From Microbulbifer sp. GL-2 (GTDB taxonomy: Bacteria; Pseudomonadota; Gammaproteobacteria; Pseudomonadales; Cellvibrionaceae): a stretch of 64,000 nucleotides of DNA. The stretch spans positions 2,152,001-2,216,000 of the forward strand of contig NZ_AP019807.1 of assembly GCF_007183175.1 (NCBI RefSeq). The letters run 5' to 3'. Positions 18,679-28,081 of the stretch are shown here, one piece after another (within the stretch, counting starts at the first letter, position 1; the number at the start of each line of letters is the position of its first letter). The notes below the pieces were generated by a model. That model was not told the DNA's origin and searched no databases. It saw only the letters and a list, made by a program, of their open reading frames with translations. Made by a program: the position numbers and the translations under genes.

Positions 18679-19869
18679 TTGCCAACTCCTTTTATTCATA
18701 CAACACGCTCTATATCTAAAGATACTTTCTACTCTTTAGGGTTGCTAACCGCCTTGGGAGTATCACTGATGGTAGCCTGGGCTGTCTGGTTTCTAATCAA
18801 GGATATCACCACTTATAGCGTTAGTGATCAAGCTAGGCTTGAGCAAGAGCAGAATACCGTACATGTCAGCACTCAGCGGACAGGAAGGGTCGTTGCGATT
18901 CAAGCCTCACTAGGTGATGTCCTCAGCAGGGGGGATGTACTGGTACAGCTTGATACAGCGGCGTTTGATTTGGATTTGGATGGTGATAGTAAGGTTTCAC
19001 AGAGCCTTGACATACAGCTTGATGCGATTGAGAGGGAGCAGCAATTACTGAATAAGAAGTTTGTCGAGGATGATAAGGCTCTCCTGGGACAACTCGAACT
19101 TCTGCGTCAGCAACATCAGCTACAGGTCAGTAATCAAAAGATTCAGGCGGATGTGGCAGATCGTTACGAGCGATTGCTACAGAAACAGCAAAGTTCTGAG
19201 CTGGATTACTTGGCGGCAAAACGCACTTATCAGCAAATGGCCATGGCCACCCTTGTTGCAGAAGCCGAAATTGGGGCTGCTGAAGATCGTCGTGAGCAGA
19301 TTGCCAATGAATATCAGTTGTCTCTTAGTGAGTTGAATCAACGTCGCGCTGATATCCAAAGCAAGCTTGCCGAGGTAGATACTCGTATACAGCAGAGTAA
19401 TTTGGCTGTGGATGAACAGCAGTTACGTGCCCCAATTACGGGAAAACTTGCCTCTTTTGCTGATATACGCGAGGGCGAGGTTCTGCTTGCCGGCCAGCAA
19501 GTAGCCACAATACAGGCGAAGGGTGATATTAGTGTGCAGGCATTTTTTCCTCCTGCTCTAGCGCTTGGCCATATTCGCGAAGGGCAAAGTGCGCGAGTAA
19601 AACTCGAAGGTTTTTCTTGGGCGCGCTATGGGCAGCTATATGCTCGCGTAGAGAGGGTTGCCAGCGCGGTACAGGGAGAGCGGATTTTAGTTGAGCTTTC
19701 CCTAGAGGGCGACGTCCCCCCACTATTGCCACTGTTACATGACCTGCCGGCCAGGGTGGAAATTGCTACGGGTACAAAAACTCCCTATCAGCTGTTGTTA
19801 CAAAGGGTCGGGGATATACTCACTGGGGAATCCGATAGCGAAAATAATAACGCGAGGATTTTGCCGTGA
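18679..19869 (+). CDS. HlyD-type membrane fusion protein of a peptide exporter
   Basis: A 396-residue periplasmic adaptor for the ABC exporter encoded next. A short cytoplasmic N-terminus leads to one transmembrane helix (about residues 17-39, GLLTALGVSLMVAWAVWFLI). The first half of the lipoyl domain follows (RTGRVVAIQASLGDVLSRGDVLVQLD), then a long coiled-coil hairpin rich in Gln/Glu/Leu (about residues 110-245), the second lipoyl half (LRAPITGKLASFADIREGEVLLAGQ) and a beta-barrel. This matches the NHLM-bacteriocin-system HlyD group. The start is TTG, with AGG nine bases upstream; no other in-frame start keeps the helix. Its stop overlaps the GTG of the next gene, which implies translational coupling. 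No TolC-like gene is nearby, so a chromosomal TolC probably completes the channel. Confidence 0.88.
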   Translation: MPTPFIHTTRSISKDTFYSLGLLTALGVSLMVAWAVWFLIKDITTYSVSDQARLEQEQNTVHVSTQRTGRVVAIQASLGDVLSRGDVLVQLDTAAFDLDLDGDSKVSQSLDIQLDAIEREQQLLNKKFVEDDKALLGQLELLRQQHQLQVSNQKIQADVADRYERLLQKQQSSELDYLAAKRTYQQMAMATLVAEAEIGAAEDRREQIANEYQLSLSELNQRRADIQSKLAEVDTRIQQSNLAVDEQQLRAPITGKLASFADIREGEVLLAGQQVATIQAKGDISVQAFFPPALALGHIREGQSARVKLEGFSWARYGQLYARVERVASAVQGERILVELSLEGDVPPLLPLLHDLPARVEIATGTKTPYQLLLQRVGDILTGESDSENNNARILP

Positions 19870-22607
19870 AGCAAAGAACTCGCTGGTTAGTGCCAGAGGT
19901 TGTACAGACCTCCAATATGGACTGTGGACCGGCTTCTCTGAAGTGTCTGTTGGAAGGTTTTGGAATCAATGTTCATTATGGTCATCTGCGCGATGCGTGC
20001 CAGACCGATGTAGATGGAACCTCCATAAATACACTGGAAAAAATTGCTGTTGAGCTGGGCCTTGACGCAGTTCAAATGGTTGTGCCAAAAGATCACTTGC
20101 TCATGGATATTCCCGGTTATTTACCAGGGTTAGCAGTGGTGCGCCTGCCAAATGGCAATACGCATTTTGTAGTGGCCTGGCGCAATCATGGTGGCGTTGT
20201 TCAGGTGATGGACCCGGCCAGTGGCCGACGTTGGCCCAGTACCCGTCGCTTTCTCGAGGAACTGCATATTCACACAACGGGTGTCCCCCCACAGGGGTGG
20301 CGGGATTGGGCGGGAGGAGACGATTTTATAACCCCTCTTCGCACGCGAGTTTTACAGCTGAAAGTTTCTGAGTCTTTATGCTCTGAATTTTGCCAGTTTG
20401 CTCTGAAAACTCGTGATTGGATGCCCCTGGCATTTCTCGATGCATCTGTTCGTATGATGACAGCACTAGTTTCTTCTGGGGCAGTACGCCGTGGAAGTGA
20501 AGTTAGCGGGATGTTGCAAAAGCTGATGGTGGAATTTACTGAGGATTCTGCCAATGCATTTGTCTTGGTGCCAGAGAATTATTGGTGTGTTCGCCCACAG
20601 AGTCAACCTGGTATTGAGGCAACCGAGACTGTGAATTTGGCTCCGGAGCAGTTGGAATTCAGCGGTGCGGTGATAGTGAGTGTTAAAGGTGTGCGTGAAA
20701 CTGCTGAAGTAAAGCCAGCTTCAGGGAATCTATCCAGAGCGCTAGAGGAACCCCTGGTGCGCCCACTGCGGGAGTTGTGGGGATTGTTGCGTGATGATGG
20801 TTTATTTGCCCCGCTTATAGTGGCCCTCGCGATGTTTGGGGCTGTTTTTGGTTTGATGGCGGAGGCCTTACTGTTTCGCGGGTTGGTAGATATCCATAGC
20901 GAACTGGCTACAGGAATACAGCGAATTGGCTCAATGATCCTACTACTGGGCTTTATGCTGACTGTAATTCTTGTGCAGTATCCTGCGGCCAAGATTCAAT
21001 TGATGGTTGGGCGACATCTGGAAAATCGTTTTCGTATACGCTTTCTTTCGGCTTTACCACAAATACCCGATCATTTTTTCCAGAGCCGCCCTACCTCTGA
21101 TACTGCTGAGCGCAGCCACCGTATTACTGCGTTGCGAGAACTTCCTGTGCTGGCTGGTAGTATCCTCTTTAAAACGCTCTCACTAATTGCTACGGCCGGT
21201 GGAATTATATGGATTGCTCCTGATTCTGCTCCATTGGTAATCCTAATGGCCACTATGCAGGTGTTAGTCCCGCTGTCTTTTCAGCCCTTACTCAATGACC
21301 ATAAGATGCGGGTTCAGACCCATGCCGGCGCCTTGGCGCGCTTCTATATGGATGCTCTCTTGGGGGTTATCCCGATACGTACGCATGGCGCTGCTGAGTC
21401 GGTTCGAAGAGAACATGAAAGTTTACTTTCCGAGTGGGTTAGGTCCAGCTACCTTGATCTGCGCTTACAGCTTAACAGTCAGGCCGTGCAACTGATTGTA
21501 AATTGCTCGCTCGCCTGCATTCTGGTGGCTTATTGTATCCACATTCGCGGGGCCAGCCCTGACCTGTTGCTTTTGGTTTATTGGGTATTAGCCCTTCCAC
21601 CTCTGGGTGAAGATATTGCCGCATTGATTCGAGAGTATCCTCGTCAGCGCAATACTCTGTTGCGGGCACTCGAGCCTTTGCAAGCCGTCAGGGATAAGGG
21701 AGAGCAGAGTTCGGTAAACAAGAAGGTAGATTTTTGCCCGGAAAAACCGGCGAGCTTTCGCTTTGAAAATGTCAGTGTCAACGCCAGCGGTCGCACTATT
21801 CTCGATGGTATCAACCTGGATATAGGTTCCGGTGAGCATGTTGCCATAGTTGGCGTATCTGGAGCTGGGAAATCCAGTCTTGCAGGTCTTTTGTTGGGCT
21901 GGCACAAGCCTGCCGCTGGACGGGTACTTTTAAATGGTACTGAACTACACGGTGAGCTTCAGGCTCATTTCCGTCTACATTGTGCCTGGATTGATCCAGC
22001 CATCCAGCTTTGGAACAGCAGCCTTCTCGATAACCTGCACTATGGTAACAACCGCAATAAACCCTTATATCCAATCCTTGAACAAGCAGACTTGCTCAAG
22101 TTGGTGGCCTCGCTGCCAGAAGGTTTGCAGAGCACCCTCGGCGAGAGCGGTGCTCTTGTCAGTGGTGGAGAGGGACAGCGTGTGCGTCTTGGACGTGCCT
22201 TGGGTAGGGAGAACCCCTGCTGCGCCATTCTGGATGAACCCTTTCGGGGGCTCGATCGCAATCAGCGTCAGCAACTGCTTGGGCGTGTTCGCCAGATCTG
22301 GAAGGATACCACATTGATCTGCATTACCCACGATATTGCAGAGACCCAGAACTTTTCCCGGGTATTGGTGGTGGAAGACGGCCGCATAGTTGAAGATGGT
22401 GTCCCTTTAGAGCTGGGAGCTCGAAAGGATTCCCGCTATGCGCAGCTGCTCGCTGCAGAGCAGGAGCTGTGGCAGAATTGCTGGCAGAGTGATGATTGGC
22501 GCCATTTGCGCATGTCGGAGGGGCGTTTAAGCGAGGAGCCATCACAGAGAAAATCGCCTACTCAAGCAGGGGTAGCACAGACTGCAGAGGTGACCAGTGA
22601 ACATTAA
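19866..22607 (+). CDS. peptidase C39-containing ABC exporter (NHLM type)
   Basis: A 913-residue ABC transporter that should cleave a leader and export the product. The C39 peptidase is at the N-terminus: catalytic Cys20 in SNMDCGPASLK, His near residue 99 in NTHFVVAW, Asp near 115 in VMDPASG, so the triad is intact. A transmembrane domain starts near residue 316 (LIVALAMFGAVFGLMAEALLF). The nucleotide-binding domain has Walker A GVSGAGKSSL (about 664), signature VSGGEGQRVRLG (about 764) and Walker B CAILDEPFRGLD (about 788). The protein is about 200 residues longer than usual C39 exporters because roughly 150 residues lie between peptidase and membrane domains. GTG start overlaps the preceding stop. 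It pairs with the second ABC protein downstream, as in NHLM bacteriocin systems. Confidence 0.92.
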   Translation: MKQRTRWLVPEVVQTSNMDCGPASLKCLLEGFGINVHYGHLRDACQTDVDGTSINTLEKIAVELGLDAVQMVVPKDHLLMDIPGYLPGLAVVRLPNGNTHFVVAWRNHGGVVQVMDPASGRRWPSTRRFLEELHIHTTGVPPQGWRDWAGGDDFITPLRTRVLQLKVSESLCSEFCQFALKTRDWMPLAFLDASVRMMTALVSSGAVRRGSEVSGMLQKLMVEFTEDSANAFVLVPENYWCVRPQSQPGIEATETVNLAPEQLEFSGAVIVSVKGVRETAEVKPASGNLSRALEEPLVRPLRELWGLLRDDGLFAPLIVALAMFGAVFGLMAEALLFRGLVDIHSELATGIQRIGSMILLLGFMLTVILVQYPAAKIQLMVGRHLENRFRIRFLSALPQIPDHFFQSRPTSDTAERSHRITALRELPVLAGSILFKTLSLIATAGGIIWIAPDSAPLVILMATMQVLVPLSFQPLLNDHKMRVQTHAGALARFYMDALLGVIPIRTHGAAESVRREHESLLSEWVRSSYLDLRLQLNSQAVQLIVNCSLACILVAYCIHIRGASPDLLLLVYWVLALPPLGEDIAALIREYPRQRNTLLRALEPLQAVRDKGEQSSVNKKVDFCPEKPASFRFENVSVNASGRTILDGINLDIGSGEHVAIVGVSGAGKSSLAGLLLGWHKPAAGRVLLNGTELHGELQAHFRLHCAWIDPAIQLWNSSLLDNLHYGNNRNKPLYPILEQADLLKLVASLPEGLQSTLGESGALVSGGEGQRVRLGRALGRENPCCAILDEPFRGLDRNQRQQLLGRVRQIWKDTTLICITHDIAETQNFSRVLVVEDGRIVEDGVPLELGARKDSRYAQLLAAEQELWQNCWQSDDWRHLRMSEGRLSEEPSQRKSPTQAGVAQTAEVTSEH

Positions 22608-24732
22608 AGGCTCTGATAATAACCTGCGCCAACTGTGTTGGCCGGCAGCCCAACTGGAATCTGCCCAGCAAACTCTAGCTCGCCACTGTGGCCTGGAGCC
22701 GGCACTATCTGCTGATCTCGTCAAGGGTGCTGAAGCCGATGTGGATACCCGCCTGAAAATGAGTGCGGAAGCCTTGAATATACAGGTTGAACAAGTTAGC
22801 TGCAGTTACGGTGAGCAGAGCCAAATGCTATTGCAAGCTGCTCCTGCTCTGGTCCGTCTGTACTTTGATGAAGAAGAGCATTTTGTCGCCCTATGTGGCG
22901 GTAATCGCCGCCAGCTGCGTTTGTTGACCCCTACGCTACAGGTAGTGAAAGTCTGTCCCCGTCGGGTGATGGCCCTGCTTAGTTATAAGCAGGAGATTCC
23001 CCAGCGCGAACGTATTGCCCGCTTGCTCGACAGTGCTGGTATTCAAGGGCGACGGCGTGAGCGCGCGGTTGAAGCACTACTGAAAGAGAGCCTGGCGGGA
23101 GTACGCATTGAGGAATGTTGGCTGTTGCGCCAGCCTGCAAACAGGTCTTTCTTGCAACAATTACTTCTGCACGGTCAGCATTGGCAGTTTGCCAGTATGC
23201 TTGCCTGCCATGCAGTACAGATGGCTTTTTTCCTAGCCAGCTGGTGGGTTATCGGTAGCGCAGTACTGGGTGGTTATATTGATACTGGCTGGCTAATTGC
23301 CTGGGTATTGTTATTGGCAACTCAGGTGCCTCTATCACTGTTTACCGCGCGTCTGCGCGGTTCCATGTCAGTGCAAGTCGGAGCCTTGTTAAAGCAGCGA
23401 TTGCTCGCCAGCGCTCTTCGAATTGATCCCGGCCGTGTGCGTCATATGGGTACCGGGCAGGTACTGGGGCGAGTTTACGATACAGAAAATATTGAAGCCA
23501 GTGCACTACAGGGCGGTTTCCTCTTATTACTTGGTGCAGTAGAACTGGCAATGGCTGCTTTTATATTAATGTTGGGCGCCTGTGGCCCGATGCACCTGTT
23601 GGTTTTGCCCTTATTTATTCTGGTGGCGGTAATCTTCGGCAGGGCCCAATACCACAGCCGTCGTCGCTGGACGGCCCAGCGTCTGTCGATGACAGATCGC
23701 CTGATAGAAAAGATGCTTGGCCATCGCACCCGGTTTGCTCAACAGGCCCCGGCGGATTGGCACCGGGGTGAGGATCGGGAGCTGAGCGAATACCTGCAAA
23801 TCTCTACAGAAATGGATGGCACCATGGTGCGCCTGGTGGCGCTGTTGCCGCGTGCCTGGCTGTTACTCGGGGTGGCTGGGTTGGTCCCGGTATTTGTCAG
23901 TGGTGATGCCAGCAGCGCACAGCTGGCAGTTACTTTGGGAGGAGTACTGCTCGGTTACCGGGCCGTGCTCAAGTGCATGAACGGCTTTACCAACGCTCTG
24001 AATGCCCTGGTGGCCTGGGAGAGGGTGCGTGAACTTTTCGTCCTGGAGGCTCCACAGGGTGTTGCCTTGGTCAGTATCGCACGCACTGGTGGTGCAAGTA
24101 GTGACGAGCATTCTGCCGAGCAACCATTGTGTTATGTACGCGACCTTCGATTTAGTTATCCGAACAAAGAAAAGTCGGTTCTGGCAGATTGCAACCTGAG
24201 CATTTACCCAGGTGATCGCCTGTTGTTACAGGGGACTTCTGGTTCGGGGAAATCGACCCTAGCTAATGTGATTACTGGCATTCAGCAAGCGGATGAGGGC
24301 CTACTGCTTCTCAATGGCTACGATTGGGTCAGTATCGGCCCAGAGCGTTGGCGCCGCTTGGTGGCCTCTGCTCCCCAGTTCCATGAAAACCATGTGCTTG
24401 GTGATTCCTTCCTGTTCAACCTGCTGATGGGTGACGAATGGCCACCGAAGCAAGGTAGTTTACGCAGAGCCTATGCTATTTGCGATGAGCTTGGCCTGAC
24501 GCCATTGATAGAGAAAATGCCCGCAGGGGTTTTACAGACTGTTGGCGAGATGGGCTGGCGCCTGTCCCACGGAGAAATGAGTCGCTTATTTATTGCGCGT
24601 GCGCTCTTACAAAATGCCGAGCTGGTGGTGCTGGATGAAAGCTTTGCCGCACTGGATCCGGAAAACTTGCGCATGGCTGTGGCTTGCGTACAGAAACACG
24701 CAAAAACTCTACTGGTAATTGCTCATCCTTAG
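22597..24732 (+). CDS. second ABC exporter subunit without peptidase (NHLM type)
   Basis: A 711-residue ABC transporter half that partners the C39 protein upstream. Its N-terminal 190 residues have no catalytic Cys/His. They include APALVRLYFDEEEHFVALCGGNRRQLRLL, which resembles a degenerate C39-like substrate-holding domain (inference). Transmembrane helices begin near residue 199. The ATPase has Walker A GTSGSGKSTL (about 547), a divergent signature LSHGEMSRLFIARAL (about 656) and Walker B LVVLDESFAALD (about 680). In this Walker B the catalytic Glu is kept but the usual DEP is DES. This pairing of a peptidase half and a peptidase-less half is the NHLM-system arrangement. GTG start overlaps the previous gene by 11 bases. 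Confidence 0.9.
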   Translation: MNIKGSDNNLRQLCWPAAQLESAQQTLARHCGLEPALSADLVKGAEADVDTRLKMSAEALNIQVEQVSCSYGEQSQMLLQAAPALVRLYFDEEEHFVALCGGNRRQLRLLTPTLQVVKVCPRRVMALLSYKQEIPQRERIARLLDSAGIQGRRRERAVEALLKESLAGVRIEECWLLRQPANRSFLQQLLLHGQHWQFASMLACHAVQMAFFLASWWVIGSAVLGGYIDTGWLIAWVLLLATQVPLSLFTARLRGSMSVQVGALLKQRLLASALRIDPGRVRHMGTGQVLGRVYDTENIEASALQGGFLLLLGAVELAMAAFILMLGACGPMHLLVLPLFILVAVIFGRAQYHSRRRWTAQRLSMTDRLIEKMLGHRTRFAQQAPADWHRGEDRELSEYLQISTEMDGTMVRLVALLPRAWLLLGVAGLVPVFVSGDASSAQLAVTLGGVLLGYRAVLKCMNGFTNALNALVAWERVRELFVLEAPQGVALVSIARTGGASSDEHSAEQPLCYVRDLRFSYPNKEKSVLADCNLSIYPGDRLLLQGTSGSGKSTLANVITGIQQADEGLLLLNGYDWVSIGPERWRRLVASAPQFHENHVLGDSFLFNLLMGDEWPPKQGSLRRAYAICDELGLTPLIEKMPAGVLQTVGEMGWRLSHGEMSRLFIARALLQNAELVVLDESFAALDPENLRMAVACVQKHAKTLLVIAHP

Positions 24733-24828
24733 AGAGGGAAAATAGGGTTTAAAGCAGGAAAAATTGATTTTTCATATCGACAGTATTTGGGCTTTCGGCT
24801 TTTTCTCAAATAATAAAGGAGGTCCGTT

Positions 24829-24912
24829 ATGATTATTGAAAATGATATCCAGGTTGGATCACAGGCTGGTGTTGATCCTGTTCGGGGTACTGGCGGGGAT
24901 GATGAAAGTTAA
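24829..24912 (+). CDS. tiny peptide 1, candidate exported peptide or precursor
   Basis: A 27-codon ORF, 96 bases after the second ABC gene, with a near-perfect Shine-Dalgarno (AAAGGAGGT, seven bases before ATG). The product begins MIIENDIQVGSQAGVDP and ends GGDDES. It is homologous to two 20-codon ORFs about 3 kb downstream: fully shared positions are M1, E4, I7, G10, A13 and D16. It has no cysteine, and it alone has a Gly-Gly near its end (residues 22-23), the kind of site C39 peptidases cut, though only four residues would follow. I do not recognise the family. Position directly behind a C39 exporter suggests it is the cargo, or that the three peptides are its precursors; this is inference. 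Confidence 0.65.
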   Translation: MIIENDIQVGSQAGVDPVRGTGGDDES

Positions 24913-25418
24913 TGATTTCCAATATCCTGCATTCAACCCTGAAGTGCATCAGTTAATCATCTGGAAAAGAGCGGCCGGCTGGAGATTATATCTGCTGCTT
25001 CTTCTCCGCCAGGAGACTAAGTGATGAAAGAGAGCTAACAAGGAATAAGGGTAGAGCACGTGCAGCCACGACCTAATCCAGTTGTTGGGCAAGCTCGGAG
25101 TTTTCAACCCGCTCTTTATAAGAAAATATCTTTTTCAGGTGTTGGGATTTTTCCACGACCTGCGAGCGCTCCATTTTTTATGGGCGATCGTCAGTCTTGG
25201 TTTTTCTGATACCAATGGAAGAGGTATTTTTTACTGAACACTTATGTCCTCTGATAAATGACAATATTTTACTGAATGTTAATTCGTTGGCCTGAGAGCC
25301 AGTCCAGACTGAAGGCTTGTATAAATCGCATGGGCGTGTTGCATTTGGGGCGGTGTATTGAAGATCGATTTCTTGCCGTAAGCGTCTCAAAGATAACTTT
25401 GAGAGTCAGCTGTACAAG
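24913..25418. other. intergenic region between peptide 1 and IS91 remnant
   Basis: About 500 bases with no supported gene. A TTG-initiated 62-codon frame overlaps peptide 1 here, but has no ribosome binding site of its own. Confidence 0.4.
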
Positions 25419-26255
25419 CTATAATAATCGTTTGACGTTGCTGTGTGAAAATCCGTGGTCGCGTACTCGCCGAAAATCTTTGGGCAGCACATGCGGTATT
25501 ACCAGCCATAGAAAGTCAGCGCCTAGCAGTGCCAGGGTTTTGGACTGTCCGCTTTTACTCTTGATATACCGGAAGGCTATCTTTCTGTTTTGATCACTCA
25601 ATATTTTCTTCTCACTAATTAATCCAAGATATAGGTATTTGGATAAGTACTTGAGTGTCGATATCCCGCTACCAACAGACTGAGATGGTACAACCTCTGG
25701 CAGGCCGGAGACCTGCAGTCCCGCTTCATACAGCGCTTCGAGCATGCGGGCACGAAAGACTTTGGCGAGGGTGAGGCCATTGAAAAGATATTGGCTTTTA
25801 GCCTTCCTCCACTGTTGCCTGGTTCGATTCATTGTACCTCCGTGACAGTGTGGGTGATAATCCAGTCGCCGGGTGTGAGTATGGAGAACACTGGTCAATC
25901 CGATTTCGCCATTGAGATGACTGTCATTGAGGGAAAAGGTTTTAAGGTTCTCGGCAGCGGTAGCCATTAGCCACGTATAAACAATTTTCTGATGACGCTA
26001 AGCTAGTGTGCGCAGTTCTTCAAGGTCATCAGAAAATATTCCACCGGCAGCAGCTTACTGCTCTTTCGTACCAGCTACTGACTGACCTCATGGTTCTGGC
26101 ATTGAGCGCAGTCACGTAGTGCCACAGCGCTTCAATGGCCAGTGGTACGACAGTGGCGAATGGCTGTTATGGTCCGGCGCTGCTCAGGCAATAGGTGGGC
26201 GCCGAACTTTTGCAGTAGAGCACCTTCATAATGTGCGATCACCGAGGCAATTCGC
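25419..26255 (-). mobile_element. decayed IS91-family transposase remnant
   Basis: The minus-strand frame ending at 25419 contains HTHTRRLDYHPHCHGG, LFNGLTLAKVFRARMLEALYEAGL, LKYLSKYLYLGLISEKKILSD, FRYIKSKSGQSKT and WLVIPHVLPKDFRRVRDHGFSH, all typical of the Y2/IS91-type transposase. Upstream in other frames, the N-terminal part is still legible: an LLPEQRRTITAIRHC segment and the zinc-finger-like CAQCQNHE followed by LLPVEYFLMTL, but with stop codons and at least one frameshift. The catalytic core is deleted or shortened between the two parts, so the element is dead. Ends are approximate; I could not identify the oriIS/terIS termini. It is one of two decayed elements separating the first tiny peptide from the other two. 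Confidence 0.8.
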
Positions 26256-26329
26256 ATTATAGCCACCTTAGATCAACGGACAGGCTATTGACCAAAGTGT
26301 TAATAGTGGCAGCAGTATCCTGCTCAATA

Positions 26330-27190
26330 GACTCAGTAAGGTGAATATAGCGGGCGATGGTTGTAGGGCTGGTTAGTAATAGAGGAGGTAATGGCTACCG
26401 CTATAAATAAGCTCAGCGGATGACTGAAGAGCGGTGTAGACAGGCGAGGAAGCCAAAAAGAGTCTACCAAAGACTATTGCACTAAAAGAGGCTAAGCTGA
26501 AGCTTCTATGGAGCCCAGAATAAATCTCTGACTGGTTAGAGAAGGAGGAAAATATGCCAATCAGCATTGAAACCAATTATTTACCTATATATCTGGGATG
26601 ATAAGTATTGTGGTGGGACTCTGTAAGAGAATCTGCGATGCAGGGGTAGACCTTACAACAAGCGAGCTAATGGGAAATCAACTCGGGGGTACGTCAAGAA
26701 CGCCATCAGCATCGAACAGCGGCCACAAATTGTAGATGATAAATTATGCATCCGAGAATGAGAAATAGATGTCTTTATAGGTAAAGGCCATAGTAATGCT
26801 CTGGTCAGCAGTGTAGATCGTAAGGGCAAATTCACACTCTTAGCAGGTTGAGCGGAAAACGGCAGAGTTAGTTGCTCAGACTACCATTACACTACTTGTT
26901 AGCACACGTCATTACCGTCGATAATGGCAAGGGATTTGCTCTGCACGAGAAGATTAGTGAGATTCAGGGTGTGGAAATCTATTTTACACATCCGTATGTA
27001 TCTTGGGAAGAGAGGCCTGAACGGCCATATTAATGGCCTGCTGCGCCAGCACTTTCCGAAAAATTTGTGAGTCAAAAAGATGTCGAAGCGGCTGTTGAGC
27101 ATTTAAATAATCGCCCTAGAAAAACGTTGGTTTATAAAATCCTGAGGCAAAGACTACGAGAGTATACAGTTGCCACAGTAGCTTAAAGTA
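26330..27190 (+). mobile_element. decayed IS30-family transposase remnant
   Basis: Scattered across plus-strand frames are segments of an IS30 transposase in the right order: NGYRYK followed by AQRMTEERCRQ, then LKLLWSPE with ISDWLEKE, ISIEQRPQIVDDK, IGKGHSNALVSSVDRKGKFTLLA, the DDE-core VDNGKGFALHEKISEIQGVEIYFTHPYVSWE, and LNNRPRKTL-like sequence near the end. Several stops and frameshifts interrupt it, so it cannot be active. Terminal inverted repeats were not recognised and the limits are estimated from the homology. Its presence, with the IS91 remnant, indicates repeated insertion in the DNA downstream of the exporter operon. Confidence 0.78.
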
Positions 27191-27782
27191 TGCTGTGCTT
27201 CAAGATTGAATGCAGGAAATGTTGATTTTTGATGGGCGACGTTTTGAGTGTAATAGATTTATATTTTTAAGGTGAATTTTATACCTAGATTTTCCCTTGG
27301 TTTCTAACTTGAAATAAAAGTTTCAGCTACAAAAAATTAAAGGTGTTACGCTGACCCTGGAGCTGATTTTTTATCTGCAGTATATTTCTAGAGGCTGGAA
27401 TGAGGGGTATGTATGCTTTAAGGTCATTGTTCCCAAAATTCTAAGCTGAAACTAAATGCGATATTTTGTGCTGAGATAAAATCAAAAAAGGTTCGCTCAT
27501 GGTTGATTAGGATTATCGTACAAATTAGTGTTTGACGGTGAGGCAAGGTCGTAAGTGGTTCTATCGTACCAATATGTATTTTGGATGGTTGAAATTGGGT
27601 CGAGGGTGTTAATTGATAGCTGTCCGAACTGATCAATGGTTACCTGGGGGCTGGAATTGTGACTATTTGCCCATAATTATTGTTTATATGTAGTCTGATA
27701 GGGGGGTGTCGAGTTAAGCTTTGTTTAGTTCGGACTAATTATGTCGAACTCTCTAAAGTAACTGTGATGAAGGAGATGTATT
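27191..27782. other. AT-rich intergenic region before peptide 2
   Basis: About 590 bases. A 14-codon ORF at 27400-27444 and a 70-codon minus-strand frame are present but neither looks genuine. The last 20 bases hold the ribosome binding site of peptide 2. Confidence 0.4.
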
Positions 27783-27845
27783 ATGCGTATTGAAACTGAA
27801 ATAAAAGTTGGTCCCGATGCCGTTATCGATGTTCCGCCAAATTGA
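27783..27845 (+). CDS. tiny peptide 2, paralog of peptides 1 and 3
   Basis: A 20-codon ORF encoding MRIETEIKVGPDAVIDVPPN, preceded by AAGGAGA (27770-27776) at good spacing. It is closely related to peptide 3 (12 of 20 residues identical, several of the rest conservative) and more distantly to peptide 1. It lacks Cys, Gly-Gly and any obvious signal sequence and ends in Pro-Pro. Such a short ORF would not normally be believed, but three independent copies with the same residue pattern and strong ribosome binding sites argue for selection on the protein. Function unknown; cargo, leader or signal peptide for the adjacent exporter are possibilities. Confidence 0.65.
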   Translation: MRIETEIKVGPDAVIDVPPN

Positions 27846-28048
27846 TTAGTTGGATGCTCCATCGCGCTATTTGATTCATAGTGCCTATACCTAATGCAAG
27901 TGCAATATAGGCTACTTTGAGCGTGGTATGATTGCGCTAGTTGAATTCTAAGTTGAGCCTTTCAGTTGAAGGCTTAAAAATAGGTTTTTCTGGGAGGCTT
28001 TCAGGATGGATTGTGCAATAATAGTCAAGTTGTAATTTTTATTTTGAA

Positions 28049-28066
28049 CCACTACCACTACCACTA
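28049..28066 (+). repeat. three tandem CCACTA hexamers before peptide 3
   Basis: CCACTA repeated exactly three times, ending a few bases before the GGGAG ribosome binding site of peptide 3. Copy-number change here could shift promoter or leader spacing (inference). Confidence 0.6.
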
Positions 28067-28081
28067 GAAGGGAGATTCATT

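Noticed and set aside
24836..25024. 62-codon TTG-initiated frame overlapping peptide 1
   Set aside because: No ribosome binding site; peptide 1 in another frame has an excellent one and paralogs.
27400..27444. 14-codon ORF MRGMYALRSLFPKF with GAGG upstream
   Set aside because: No similarity to the three peptides or anything else.
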